Shown here in pieces: positions 13,601 to 28,600 of a stretch of 64,000 nucleotides of DNA (its first letter is position 1; each line of letters starts with the position of its first letter). The stretch covers positions 19,718,001-19,782,000 of the forward strand of contig NC_079884.1 of NCBI RefSeq assembly GCF_029227915.1, read 5' to 3'. The notes under the pieces were generated by a model that had not been told where the DNA came from, made no database searches, and saw only the letters and a program-made list of their open reading frames with translations. The DNA comes from Hydractinia symbiolongicarpus. Lineage: Eukaryota > Cnidaria > Hydrozoa > Anthoathecata > Hydractiniidae. The position numbers and the translations under genes are program-made.

Positions 13601-16600
13601 ACCGTTAGGATACATTTCTTTTTGTCCTTTTCGTGCCTTGTCCAGTTCTTTCTGGTCAAGGTTGTATTCATTTAAGCGTGCCAAGAGATCTGGAAGCGTA
13701 ATGCCTGTTATAACGTCCACAGGATCGATGATATTGCCAAGAGATTTACTCATCTTCCGTCCATACGCATCGCGAACCATCGCATGAAGGTATACCTGCA
13801 GAAAACGAGCATTATAAAAAGCTTTTCCTAAAAGCCTCATGGGATTTCAGGCAGATGTAGCAAAACTTCAACCATGGGCATAGACTGTTAACTGTGTAAT
13901 TACCAGATACAATATTGACTCCTGTAGAACCCCCTCCTTTGCTCCCCCCTTCCAACCCCTCTATACTTAAAGCCATTGCTCTTCGAAAGATTTTATGTTT
14001 AAGTTCGGATTTAAGCGCGGAAATCAATAATAAAAGAATAGTGATTCAAATACTCACAAAATATATGTAAAGTTTATAACTTGGAATTTCACCTCACCTC
14101 GTCAAAAGGTAGTTTCCCAGTTAGCTGCTGTCCAAACATAACCATGCGAGCTACCCAGAAAAACAGAATATCGTGTCCAGTTTCTAACAATGAATTTGGA
14201 TAGAACTTTTGCAGATCTGGGGTCTAAAATTTCAAAAGCAGTTTTGCTACGAAACAAGAAAGACAATGGCAAGTTACAACGAACAGATGGAGAAAGATGG
14301 ATGTGACAATGCACCTTTTTATCAGCATATTTTTGCTACGCTATAAAATCAAAGCTAAAAGCTCCATATCCCAATCTTATTAATGTTCCGGTTAACTTAT
14401 AAAATAAGCAAACTAAAAAATAAATATAATACTTTTTCAGGCCATCCAAACACTGAAAATGGAAACAGTGCGGACGAAAACCACGTGTCCAGTACATCAT
14501 CATCCTGACGAAGATGTATTTTGTCATCTGAGACGTTAAAACGTTTAGCAGCTACCTTGATCGCTTCTCTCTCATCACGACCCGAAACCCAATAGTGGTC
14601 ATCATCACTACCTCCTGAAGCTGTACCTTGTATTGTCACATAGTACGCAGGAATGCGGTGACCCCACCACAGTTGACGAGAGATGCACCAATCGCTAAAC
14701 ACCAATATTACATCAGATATGAAAATTACTTAAAGTGGACAAGGAAAACACACACACAAAATTGCTTGAGCAAGTCAACTTGCACAATGTGTTTTGTTAA
14801 TTTGGCAATTCACCTCTAAAAGTCCTTAAATGAAAAAAAAAAATTAAAATGAAGTCTTTTTACGCCATAACTCTGTGATAAAGGATACAATTACAAAAAA
14901 ATTATAATCTCTTTCCTTACCGACAATTTTCCATCCAGTTGTACCATGTTCTTTCATGCATTTGAGGAATAATCTTAAGATCTCCTTCACGAACAGCCTA
15001 TAAAATGAGGCAAGATGCACATATCAGACCTGCTACCATAACCTGTATATTAATACTAAAAATTAATGCATGATTTTTTCTAAGTAATGCTCTATTAAGT
15101 TTAAAACATACCTGTACAGCTTTCGACGCCATTTCCTTACAATCAACATACCACTGAGGTTTTAACAATGGCTCCACTATATCTTTGGATCGACTAAATA
15201 TATTAAAGAATATAAATTTAAACAGATTATCTATTTACGTTGAAAATAAACCAACATATACGTAAAGAACATTCCCATTTGATTTAAATTACACAAATTC
15301 TTTACTGCACTTCATTACCTTGTTAAACTATACCAATGCTGCCAAGACATTGTCTCATTTATACAAATTAAACACAGCACAGATTACTAAAATATGTGTC
15401 TACTAACCTGCACATAGGAATAACCATTGGATTGTCTTCTGTTTTAACATACAAGCTTAAATCCTTCAAAGCATTCAGAACCTCATATCTGGCAACAAAT
15501 CTTTTCATGTTCTAGTTTAAAAAGAAAGCTGTGACAACAAAATTCCTTGTGACAGTACTATAAAGTCATCCAATTAGTTGTGCTCATAGTGAATGAAACA
15601 GAAGTGCTAGTCCTGCTTTTACGTAGCAGTAGCAGTATTTTCAAACTTTTCTATGAAAATTCTGATTTGCGCATTTTTTATTTTTAAACATGGATCGACT
15701 AGCTTTATGATGCGACATTTTATTAACAATTGAAACCTTACAATAAATTTCTTGTATTGGCTCTTAAAGTCTCCTACATCTCTAACCAATCCATCTTCAT
15801 CCATCATGGTAATAAACTTTAATCCAGTGCGTTTTCCAGCATCATAATCGTTGTGGTCATGCGCTGGAGTAAGCTTTACAGCTCCTATAAAGTTAATTAC
15901 AAAAAACAAACATTGTAAACCACTAGGTTCAGGTAATTTATAACTTCTCATCTATATATACAGACCCTTACTGAAGTTATCAAAAAATATTTCTGCAGCA
16001 ACTGAAGTTTTTCTAATGTACCATAAACTTCTTTTAACAGTCATACAACCAATTAAATATAATAATACTCCAGTTTTGTCTGTCTTTAACACAAAAAGGA
16101 AATAGTTGCTTTTTTCCTAAACAATTATGCAAACAATACGGGTGAATCCAAATCGATGAGACACAACGAAGTCAAAAACACCTTAATTGAAATGTATTGG
16201 CATTGCACTGCTCTTAATAAACAGAAAACCGGAATTTTTCGCTTAATTTCCCTAAAATCAAAATCATCCACTTGGAAGTCTTATAATTTTTCTTGTATAT
16301 TTTTTAGGTTTAAAACATTCTGGTGTTGTTCACAAACTGTGTGGTTTTCAAATCACTGCGTCATTCGTGAAACGAATTAAATTATTTCGAGAAGCTTTAA
16401 CAATTTATTGCAATGGGAGAAACAAAAATCCAAATAAAAAAAGTTTTCTTAACATACCAGTTCCAAAAGTAGGATCAACAACTTCATCAGCAACTATTGG
16501 TAATTTTCGATTACAAAATGGATGAAGAGCATTTTTGCCAATAAGATGCTGAAAATATTATAAACAAAATTGAAGAGGTTAAAACAAAGTTGAAGAGGTT

Positions 16601-19600
16601 AAAACAAAGGTCAATATACCTTATATCTTTCATCTGTTGGGTGGACAGCTATACCAGTGTCTCCCAGCATAGTTTCGATACGTGTTGTTGCTACCGTTAA
16701 CTTCTCATCTAAAAAATTCAGGGTTTTTATGAATGTTTCGATAGCTTTTAGTGGTGGACATGACTTACCAAACTGACTTAAATATTTTACCTAATTATTT
16801 TTAATTAAAATTTTAGCCTAGCCTAGCATAAAATGTGCGCTCAACACTGCTCCATATTCTACTTTAACATAATATACAATGAACACACTGACATTTTCAG
16901 TCTCTAATGAAGAAATTTGTGTACCGCTCTTCAGTGTGTACTATACACATTCGCGTGTTTTACATGTATGAATATTAGCAGTTATGATTTCAATTTAGTT
17001 GTCATTTCTTGCTTATTTTCCTAATTACGTTTAACATAAAACTTACCTGAACCCTCAATTGGGTAGGTAAAGTGAATCAAAACCCCAAATTCTATCTTTT
17101 GGTCATAACCTGGAACACTCATTAGAGTTCTTCCAGTAATTTCTTTTTTGTCAACCTAAGCAGAGTTATGTAGAAAAAATTATTATAAAGCAAAAACTAT
17201 AATTGACAATTATGTGACCTACAAAATATTGTACTTAGCAATATTTGTAGAATTTTCGATGTTTCAGAACATTAATATCTGACCACAACTAAAACAAACA
17301 TACCTCTATATCTGAGATTGCAGAATTTAATGCACATGACCAATTTACTAAACGATTTGATCTGTATATCAACCTTTGCTCATGTAGCTGTACAAATGCT
17401 TCTTTTACAGCCTTGGACAATTTTTCTTCCATTGTGAAACATGCCCTATCCCAGTCTACGGAGACTCCCAGTTTACGAAGTTGATGGTAAATTCGATCGC
17501 CTTTTTTGTTCTTCCAATCCCAAACTTTCTCAAGAAATTTTTCCCGGCCAAGGTCATGGCGGCTAAGATTGTGTTCCTTTTTTAACATGCGTTCTACAAC
17601 AACCTGTGTTGCAATGCCAGCATGATCACATCCAGGCACCCACAATGTAGTTCTCCCATTCATTCTATGCCTGGTAGAAAAAGTGCAGGGCAGAAAATTA
17701 AGATCTATTTTTGTTTCAGGAGCAGACTATGACCAATCAGAAACTAAAGCTTTTAGATTTTTTAGCAACACTTTTTTGCGTTCAAACAAAAGCAGTCCGA
17801 AATTTGGCAAGAAGTTTCTTAACTGCTTTTTTTATTTCTTGTTTGGGATACTTCTAAGAACACTATTCGTGTGCTAACAAGATTACAGTTTTATTCTAAA
17901 CAACTCTGTAGTAATTTTTCTGTTTCTTTTTAATTTTACATTTTACATTTTGGTTATATATACACATGGTGTATATATAACCTAAGTACAGGTACTTAAC
18001 CCAGTGTTATGAATAACTTTCAAACTCTCATGGAAAGTTATTCCGCAAAATAAAATAATATTGATGGATTGTTTTCACTATGGTGGGTAACAACAGGTTG
18101 TTAACTGTTTTTTTTCTTTCTGCTAAAGTTGTGGTAAAGTTATTTTTTGAAAAATATAGTCACCTCACACACTATGTTGTGTGCACTTCACTTGATTTAC
18201 AACATACTGCATACTTTATTCTTATCGACATTATTTACCCAGGATAACTCTTTCAGTTCCTATTGGTACTACTATTAACGAGGGTCCTGCCAAGGGGGTA
18301 CTAGCGCCTTTAATGTTCTCATTTGAGCTATGAAAGTCGTGCAAGCACAGCAATCGCTCAACTAGGCAACTGCCTAAGATATCAATCCTATTCTCATGCT
18401 GAGTGCTAAGCAGAAAGGATAGATACACACTTTTATGGTCTCTGGCATGACTCAGCAAGGGTTTAAACCCAAGACCTCTTGCACTGGAAGCGAATGCTCT
18501 CACAAAAGGCAACCAGTCGTACATGTACTAAAGCACTTCATCTGAATGTGTGGCACAGTTTACGGTTTAATCATTCCACTGGATGTTGAACACTGGGTAA
18601 CACAGTTACTTGTGGCTAAACCTGGCATTTGGGCGTCAGGTCCCACTGGCTAGTTGTCAATATTTACTGAATTAGGATGAAACTATTTTGGAAGGCAGTG
18701 CTTAAAATAACATTTCAAACTTCACGCTTGTAGCATCATTACTTTTAAAATCCTGGTGATCTGATGATATTATTTTTGTTAATGTTCTATTGTGAAAAAT
18801 CAGCCCTCAAAGCTATTCTGCACATCCTAGCTAATCTACACCAATTATTGACGCAGATAAAAAAACATATAGACTGAGATATCATCAACAACACAGATTA
18901 AAGCTGATACCAATCCATGCAATGGATTGGTATCAGCTTTAATCTGTTCACAGGTGCGGAGAGGTGAACTCCAATGAAACGCAGATGAGACAAGTGTGTC
19001 TAATGGCACTTACAATCGGAATACATACACATTATCAATTCTTATTTTTCTTTGATGCATTGAAAAAAAATTTTTCAAAGGAAAGTTTGCGATTGAAATT
19101 CTGGGAATCATCTCTTGACTTCTAGTGCTACTATAACTTTTACTAAATCACCCAGGGTGATAGCAACTCAAATTGTATGTTGCTAAGAATGCTGTTTTTT
19201 ATATAAATGTGGTTTTTAAAGATTAAATTCATGTTAATAATTCTTTTTCGTAAAAAAAACAAAAAAACAAGTAATAAATACCTGTTTCCTTCATGTTTTG
19301 TTAGAAAGGTGTCTAAAAGCCTTTTTTAATATAGTTGGTTTGTTAGCAATCTGTTGCTGTTCTAAGTTTCAAAAAAATTTGTAATGTGGGATTATGAATA
19401 TGCACCTAGCTTAATTTATGCATCACACAGCAGAGGAATACTTGAAAGTGTACACTGCTGTATTTCATTATAAAAACATTAAAAAAACGATCGTACAATA
19501 AGATCATACAAAGGCTTGAAGCATTTTATTATATAAACAAATTCAAATTCATTCGTCATTATATTAAGTCATAAAAACATGAAAATGTGATTGTGGAATG

Positions 19601-22600
19601 TTGTGTCTACCTTATGGTTAGCCCATTTATGATGTTACTTTTCCAAGAACCTATCAACACATTCTTTGAAACTATAGGTTAAAGGTATTTTTCCTAAACT
19701 AGGTACCCTTCAGGAAATCTTAAAAATAGAACCCTCTTCTTGGTAATCAGGACATATAAGATCATGAGTCCTATTATCATTATGAATATTTTAAAACGAT
19801 GTACAAATCAGTTAAAAACTACTATTAATCTTTGTCCTACATTTTGCATAAAGAAAAGATCGATTTCAGTATATATATACAAAAATAGCAGAAGCTTTAT
19901 TTTGAAAGATCAATAGTCAGCAATATCATTGGTAACAAGCTTCTTGTAAATACAACAACTTACCACCTGGTCACAGCATCTTCAATAGCATTCGTTAGAG
20001 CATGACCAAGATGAAGGTTACCAGTTACATTTGGTGGTGGAATACATATCACAAATTGACCATCTTTGTTTTCTTCATATGGAGAAGTCCTCTATAAATC
20101 CAAAAAAATCCATTATTACGGAAAGTTTGGAAGTAATGTAACAACATTTATTTTGAATTAAATTATGATTTCTGTTGGAATCAGATCTTATAAGGTAATC
20201 CTTAAAAGTCATTTTAAAAACACTTTGAAGTGAATTTAAATAGATTTTTAGTCAAGCAAGAAACTATTATTAGCAGATTAATTTTGGGAGATTTAACCTT
20301 ATTTCAAGGAAGAGACACGCAACTACTAAAACCACAAACCAAACCACAAGCCAAAACCATCCAAAACCACCCATCTCTTTTTTAAAAAACAAAACAAAAG
20401 AAGCCAGATTGTATGATTTTGTTGGCTTCTTACATACCAATGTAAAATCATGTAGCATATTTCCTTCTGACAAGCCGTTCTCCATGTGCATAAAATTGTC
20501 ATGTGCACAGGGCACTTAAAGGGGCTACAAAAAAAAATAAGCTCAATCCCCGCAATTTTCAAAGAATGGTTTGCTATAAACGGACCACTCAAAGGTCAAG
20601 GTGCAAGACATTATACACACTTTCCTGTTTATGAATAACTAATTTTTTATGATGAATTCGCTATTTTTTTGCTCTAAAAAACAGAAGTATTCTTCAGTAT
20701 TCTTTCTAGCAGTAAAATAAGCTATTGTCTGTAAAGTATATATTAAACAGCAGTAAGTTGAAAGTTTGTTTTGACAAAGGAACAGAGACAATACAAGGAA
20801 CTGTATTTGTTAAAAAATGCTATGTTACCAGCTTTGATAAGGTAATACTACCTCTGAAAAGATTTTAAAGTCAATGTTGCTGCTTAGACTGGCTTTGTGT
20901 GCAATAAACTTGTATGTTTTTACGCAAAATTTCGAAGGATATAGCTACTTAGATCGTACAAAAGGTTTGAAGTTTATTTTTTGGATATTTATATTTTTTT
21001 TTATTTTGAATACCAAATCATATTTAATATAATTTAAGATGTTGTTTTAGTCCTCAGTGATCATAAGCGTTTTCACCAACAACAGCTCCACTTTCGTGTA
21101 AGTCACCGAAAACCAATAGCCGTTTTGTAGCCCCTTTAATTGTAAAGGCTATTTACAGGAATATGCCACCAAGTGTTTAGGCATAAAAATACACAACATC
21201 TATATATTAATACGAAAGTTGTGTCCGTCTGTGACCGCCAAAGTGGATATCATTATTTTCCTTTGATGTTGCCGAAAAACTTACGCCAATTTGTTAATCT
21301 GTGTGACATTACAGCGCGATGTCAATAACACTAATTTAACGTTAATATCCTATATTAAATGTATTCAAAATTTTGAGGCCAAATAACTTAAAAAGGAGGT
21401 GGTGACGTCAATGATTTTCACCGCATGGGTAACTAAGGACCACCTGCGAGTAATTTGGGCAACTTTCCCAAACCTGGGTCCCTAAATCTGTTTCGGAATG
21501 AATGGGTTGATGACGACATTAAAAAACCTTCAAACCCCAATATCTCTGCAACCGTTTGTCAAAGATACGTGATCATATACATTTTCTTGATCATCAGTTT
21601 AAGCTCTGCACAATAGAGGCAACATGAAAACAAGGTTCTAATTGTTTTTGTTATTTTTGGATGGGTTGCTGACGTCATAAAAATTCAAATGACGCTTCTT
21701 TTTCATTTTTATCCTGTCTCAGTGGATTTTTCCATGGACTTTATCGACTAGTAATAATTATTACAGGTCATTTGTAACAGCGATGTATGGAAATCTCTCT
21801 TCTAATTTTTTTTTTAATTTTATTATCCATTTTTATCTGAACAATCACAATGTGTATAATAAAATGAGTTGCATCAATGGAGAAGAAATATTTGTAATTG
21901 CATTTTTATTAAAGTAAGTAACAGGAAGTTTTAACATCTTTGGGGATTTCATCCTAACAGTTGGCTCTTTTTCTCTCTGACGGTAACTAAGTTACATTAC
22001 CGACTACAAATAAATACAGCTTGCTTGCCTGCCACACAAACCAATTGGTGGTCAGTAAAAGGTTCCAAATGGGATGACAACACTAAAATTTAAAATGCCT
22101 TGGAGTGGAGACTTGTACCTGCAGGCCTATCAATAAGGGGAGAGCAATTGCTCTTGCTCACGCAAAGGCTTGCCCAATTCTGAGAAATAAGAAAGTTTTT
22201 CTGGCTGAGCAATATTAATTCAACAATGTTCTTTCTTATTATTTACAGTAAAAAAGAACCAAAATATATACAAAAAAAAAAGAATAAATAAAATAGATAA
22301 AAAAGACTTTGTGATAAAATATGCGTTTATAAACTTATTATTTTATTTATTCAGATTGCTCGCCCAGTTTAAATTGTTGTAACCTTGGGGAGTGATTTAT
22401 TGCTTGTGTGTTATTTTCTAATTGATAGGCCTGTACCTGCAACTTTATGATTACAAGTTGACAGTGATACCACTACACCATCTCTGCCTCTGTTTTTTAA
22501 TTTAATAGAAATTATTAAGCAGGTCATATATACTAGGTTGTGAAAACCATGTCAATAACACGTGAAAATGATACCTGTCATCTTCTCTATTACCACAAGC

Positions 22601-25600
22601 AAATCATTTCAATATGTGATTGCAAAGATATGAACAGATAAGAAAAACATTCAACAAAAAAGAAAAAATTATTGTGCGGGAGTGTGTTTCTGAGAGAGCA
22701 CGGAAATTGTGATTGTTTTATGGAGACAGCGTCTAATAAGACTGTTATAAACAGTTTTGACTGCAATTAACTCCTGTCAAATATTATCATCACTGAGGGT
22801 TTGGCTTTATCATACCATTTGCTAATAGTTAGCTGGTTTGTGGTTGTAGTAGTTACAAGAAGAGACAGCAACTAATATTCACAACAGGTTTTAGTTCCAG
22901 TAGTATATTATGCAGAGTATTAAAGATTGCGATGAGGCAAATCAATGTATTTCTGCAAAAACACATTCTGGACTTTCTGTGGAAATTTGTTTTGTGCAAA
23001 GGCTATGCCACAGGAAATAATGCAAAACACAGTTTACCTGCAGTGCTACATGCAGTGTGTTTTACCAGCTAGCTTTTGTATAATTGTTGAAAAACGGAAA
23101 GGGAAATTGTGGATTTTATTATCTACAGTCAGTGACAAAAATTTGGCAGAAAGGCAATATGTGATGCTCTCTAGGAAAATCGACCACTTCTCTTTTCCTA
23201 TTAAAAAATACGAAATACAGAAATTTCGTATTAATTCTATTCTATTTTTTCAATTCTATTTTTCGAAATACGAATTTTGTATTTTTTAAAAATAGAAAAT
23301 ACGAAATTCTATTTTTAAAGATAGAACATACGAAATTCTAGGCAACTTTAGAGCTTTGCAGGGATGTTTTCTTGTCATTTTAGAACGAAATACGGCAACT
23401 TTAGAGCTTCGCAGGGACGTTTTCTCGTCATTTTAGAATGATGCACGGAAACTTTAAAACTTCGCCGGGACGTTTTCTTATCATTTTAGAATGAAATACA
23501 GCAACTCTAAAACTTTTTTCCTAGAGAGCATCACATATTTTTAGCACTTTTCAAAGCTGACAAGAACCATCAACTTGTCAATACTCTGGGGCTGGGAGGC
23601 CGCACAAGTGTATTTCTGTATATGTGTAGGCATGCCAAACAGTGTTGTCGCAGAATGGTTTGTCGCACTTTTTAACATACCTTAGTTACGGAATCATTTA
23701 TGTCAGGTGCCAGGAAGTGCCGAAATATGGGCAAAAGAGGCTACCAATTAAAACAGCTTAAGACTTTGGATTTAACAAAATAAACTAAGATCCTAAGTCC
23801 TAAGTCCGCTGTGAACATTGACAAGTGAACTTTCACAATATCAAATTGTGTATATCTTATGTAGAAATAGCTGAGATTACTACTTGTGGCAAGGGACCTC
23901 AAAATTTGTAAATCAAATAAAAAATACTGAAACAATACTTACCCCATATTCTGGTTTAAAAAATCCCTAAAGGTAAAAAAATGAATCAAAACAATTGGCA
24001 AAAAAATAGTAGCCTATACCAAGCTGTTCAAAATAATACACAAATACCTTTTTCTCCCACCACGAATACCAAGCGCTTTCAACATATGTTGGACTGTATG
24101 CATCAGGTAAGGGACAAATAGTATCTGTAAAACAAGAATAAAATTTATCCTGTACTAAATAGTTACTTTGAACTTCAAACCACATATTTTTAGTAACTAG
24201 CTGTGTATCCAGAAAGATTTTAAGCAACTGAAAAATATTTGGTTTACGCCAGTTATCTTTTGGAAGTTTCTAGAATTTTGAAGTTCAATTGCAAGGGAAA
24301 AAATGCTGCTCTTGCTAGCTGTTGCTTACGGCTTTCTTAGCAGTAATAAGTAAAAAAAATTACAGTAACTTGGGTGTGTTAATATATAAAAGTAAATTTT
24401 GTTAACTCGAGATATAAAATGATGTTGGATTTATATTATAGAGCTTAAAAAGTTGGTTAAAAAGTCTTCTTAAATTTTTTAAAAAGCTTTTTTTGTTCTC
24501 AAGATATTCACATTTAAAGAATTTCAGATTTAATTATGTTGCATAAATTATGATGTCATATTTAAGCAATAGCAAATTTTGACATTTTCTGTCATCAGTA
24601 ATTCTAGACCTGTTAGGAGATGTGCATTCAAACTTTATCAATGCATAGATATTATAAAAATGAATTGATTAACATAAAATCTTTTGCCAAAATGATACTT
24701 GTTTGCCCTCCCAAGGCCTCTTAATTTTTTGCTGATGACCCCATAACTTAGGATCTGTATGTCAGTTCCCCAGATAACATATACCCCAGATACCTACCCC
24801 ACCTAATATCCCCCACCATGCCCACCTATGGCATATTTTTACTTTGTGTGTGATAATTCGCTTCCCCCCAAAAACATAAAATACCTCAGGTGTGCGATTA
24901 TCTAGAAATCAAGTATATTTCTGCTTAATGGTTCTAACTATTAGTTCCAAATATAATTTATGTCATTGATAACAAATAAAATTAGTCTGGATCTATCCAT
25001 TAGTCTAAAATATTTTCCAACACATGCGTCACATTTACCATAATGATTTTTTGACAAATCTCTAGGACTGTGTAATAAAAAGACCACAAACCTACTATCT
25101 GTCCAGGCCACATCAAGAAAAAACCTTAAACTTTATTGTCTTAAAGAATACATTGGCAATTAAAACCAAAAAAATTTTAGCTTTAGTTTAAGATTAAAAT
25201 ATAATTTATAATAAACATAGCTAGTGATTAGTGTAAAAAATGTTTCGTTTTACGATTTAAAAAAAGTCTTAAAATTACCATGTGCGTAGTAAAATAAAAT
25301 CTAACAAGTTACACAAAAAGTTTAATTTATTTTTCAACAAAAATCATGTAAAAGTTAGATGGGCATATGGTTTTTGTTTTTAAATTTATTTCATGAAAAG
25401 ATCAGAAACTTTCTTACTGGTTTTTATTTAATAATGCTTAACGACAGGTAGTGAACAAAAATGTTTTTTTATTTATGTATTTTGAAATGTAGAACAGTTG
25501 GCTTGTTTTAAGAAATATATTAAAAATAAGATCAATAAAAAAATTAATGTCATTTGAACATTGTTTTAGCTCCCGAAAAGAAGGAAATTAGGACAGAGAG

Positions 25601-28600
25601 AGAGTCGCTATCTTAGACACTCGTATTTGGGGTTTGCAGATTTAAACGTCTACCACTTTTCTCCAGCATGGAAGGAAGAAAAAAATGCAACCTCCACAAC
25701 ACAAATCTTTTCTGCCAGTTCATGCTAAGACATCCCATACGAAGTTTCTTCAATGGTTTCTATCACACTAATTTCTGATAATTTTTTATTTTAATGCAAA
25801 AATGTATTTTATTCTTACAATAACTTAGGACTACTAACTATTGAACAACCTTGGACATATTGTTAGTAATGGCTTGCCTTCACAATTTAAGGGACACTTC
25901 CCCCTACCTTTTTTTTCGCCTGGCTTGGTGTCTTTGTCATATTTTATAACTTGTTTTGTTGTTGTCTTCTCTTTTTTAGGTTTGGATGACTTTTCCTAAA
26001 AAATGTGTTATTGCATAATATTAAAATCTAGAAAGAAAAAAAATACTTAGTTAAGTTATAGCACACAATGAGCATATCTTAAAAACAGAAAATGAAAGTT
26101 TTCTGAGCTCATGGAAACCTTGATACTTTAATGAATTAACCTTTTTAAAAAAATTTCCGAAAATGACCAGTTTTAAAATTTTTTAAGAAAAAAAAATTTA
26201 GCGAATATAATTTTGATGATTTTTTGAGATGTAACTTCTTATTTGTTCCAGGAGGTCTTATAATAGTGTATAAAGTCGCCATCAAAGAAAAATCATTATT
26301 TGCATTGATTCAAGTGTCATTACACAAGAACAATAAGGATAATAAAGTGATATAAAGGAAAATATATCTTACCAAAGAAATAACTAAACATTTGCAAGAA
26401 TTGACTTTCCTGATTAGCTTATTTCAATACATTTTGACGTGGAATAAAATTTTGCGATAAAACTTTGAAGGTTTTTGTGAGGAACAACTCCTACAATTTA
26501 TACCCAAAATTGTGCAGTTCTCTTCTTTAAAGTATAGATGTTCTCAAAATGACGTATTGTTGCTTGTTTAAAGTTCATCAATAAATAAAAAAGATATGTT
26601 ATTTCTCTTCCAAAAAATAACAAGACAATAATAAAAATTTCATGCAACATGAAATACCCTTTTTTTACACAATTTGACTTTTTCCACTTCGCTCCAAACA
26701 TTTAGTTTGGAAACATTTAGTTACTTAGGAAAAAACGCCAAAAAATTGTTTGTAAGATTATACGGGTGTATTGCTTATTTCCAAATTATTTAAAAATGAG
26801 CGTTTAATGTCAGAACATTAAAATTTGCAAAATATTTATTTAAATTGCCACCATAAGTTAAAGTTGCAAGGATTTTATCTCTGACAAACTATGCTTAAGA
26901 CTTAAACTGGCACTATTTTTGACTATTTATTTACCACATGAAAATTGTTTAGTAATTGTTTTAAAATTTGGCAATTTTGAGGCCAATTGTTTAAATTTGG
27001 CATTGTGTATATATAAAAAAGACTGTACTTTTCTTGAAAGCAGTCAATTTTGTGGCTACAAAAATCATAGTTGTAGAATCATTAAAAACATTAGTCGCCT
27101 AAAGCCTGTGGAAAAATCCATCGAAATTTACCAACAATTCAACAAACAAGCCATACTTCATAAATAAACTGCTGTCTGCAGGTACTTCAAATGTTGGTAG
27201 GAAAGATTTTAATAGTTATAAAAGAGTTTATTAAGAATTTAATATATATTATATAAAATACAATGTTTTATATTTATGTTATAATTCAGGCCTATCAATA
27301 AGAGGCGCTCGATCGCTCCCGCGCACGCAAACACGCGCCTAATTCTGAAATATGAGGCCTCTGTGGAGTGATTTTTCACTCGCCTAGATTGATTCCATGT
27401 TATGTAGCTGAGCGATAATATCCTAAATTCCTGAGATTGTATTTTCTATTTTAGATAGAGTAGTTCATTTTACTAATCATAAACTGACCAACCATTCACG
27501 TTAGGTGCGAAGCGAAAACATATCGTTCCAGTAATGACCTTTAGATATTCCGTTTTGTGAATCTACTTTGTTACCAGACCCCGACATGCTGAAATCGGAA
27601 TCGTACGAAGATACATCGACATGAAAAAGTTAGAAGTGGATGATGTTTATAGTCACATGGTCAAACGATGTTTTTGTAACGTAACAATTATGATTGATTC
27701 TCTTTGTTTGTGAATGCAATATATTTCTTTTGTTTTCGTACTTTCAGTTATCAAATGTCGTTTTTTTCTATAGTTGTGTAACAAGACTTGTAATTTGTTT
27801 TGTTGATCACACCACGCGTATTTATGTGGAACCTGTTCTTGTAATAAACAAGAAAATGAGTAATGTATTTCTTTTGTTTTACATAACACTCCATCTCCCT
27901 GTTTCTCCATTCATTCAAAAATAGTTTTGTTATGGGAACATCCCTGGGTGAGAGCGTTCGAAACGTTATTCTAAAATAGAATAGAATACAGCAGGATCGT
28001 ATGTTTTGAAAACTCGATTGCTATATTTATGTGAATTCATTATCGCAACATGTCTTCGTCAAAAAAAAGTATCAAAGGGAACAAAATCCAATTATCTACT
28101 TTCATGAAATGGGGTATTGATGATATTATCGGACATAAAACTTTAGAAGAAAATGGAAATAGATTTGTTAACTTCATTTGGTGCAAACTTTGTGCGAAAA
28201 ACAAGCCTGCTATTCTTCAGCATCCGAATTGCAAGGGACCAGTGAAGGAAGCTGTCCTGACATATATTGATGGGACAAGTTTCGTAACAAAACACTCTGT
28301 TACGCGACATATTTCCGGCGAAGGTCATTCTCTCGCACTATCGTGTGAGAAAAGTAAACCAAAGGAAGATCGATTACCATCAATCACATGTGTTAAGACG
28401 GGAGCTAGCGTTGACAAGGTTTGTTTCTACAAAATAGGGTTTTTCAAGTTTTATTTACTTTTACTCTAACACAATTACGTTCACTTCATATTTCATAGAT
28501 CCAAACGACTATTGAATCAGCAAACGCAAAATCCGCGGCTGAGGCATATACGAAGTTTATCAAATGTGCGTATCACATGGCGATGGAACCGACAATGCCA

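Larger units (their letters stand above)
21760..22700. mobile_element. decayed relative of the 1.28-kb inverted-terminus element, interrupted
   Basis: Segments 21,765-21,910 and 22,530-22,660 resemble 7,060-7,190 and 7,310-7,450 in the same order (for example AAGCAAATCATTTCAAT). The SINE and hAT-type MITE lie between them. Termini are lost. Confidence 0.5.

Noticed and set aside
13812-14027. Gly-rich minus-strand ORF
   Set aside because: It lies in a VARS intron, overlaps no exon phase and has no domain; chance frame.
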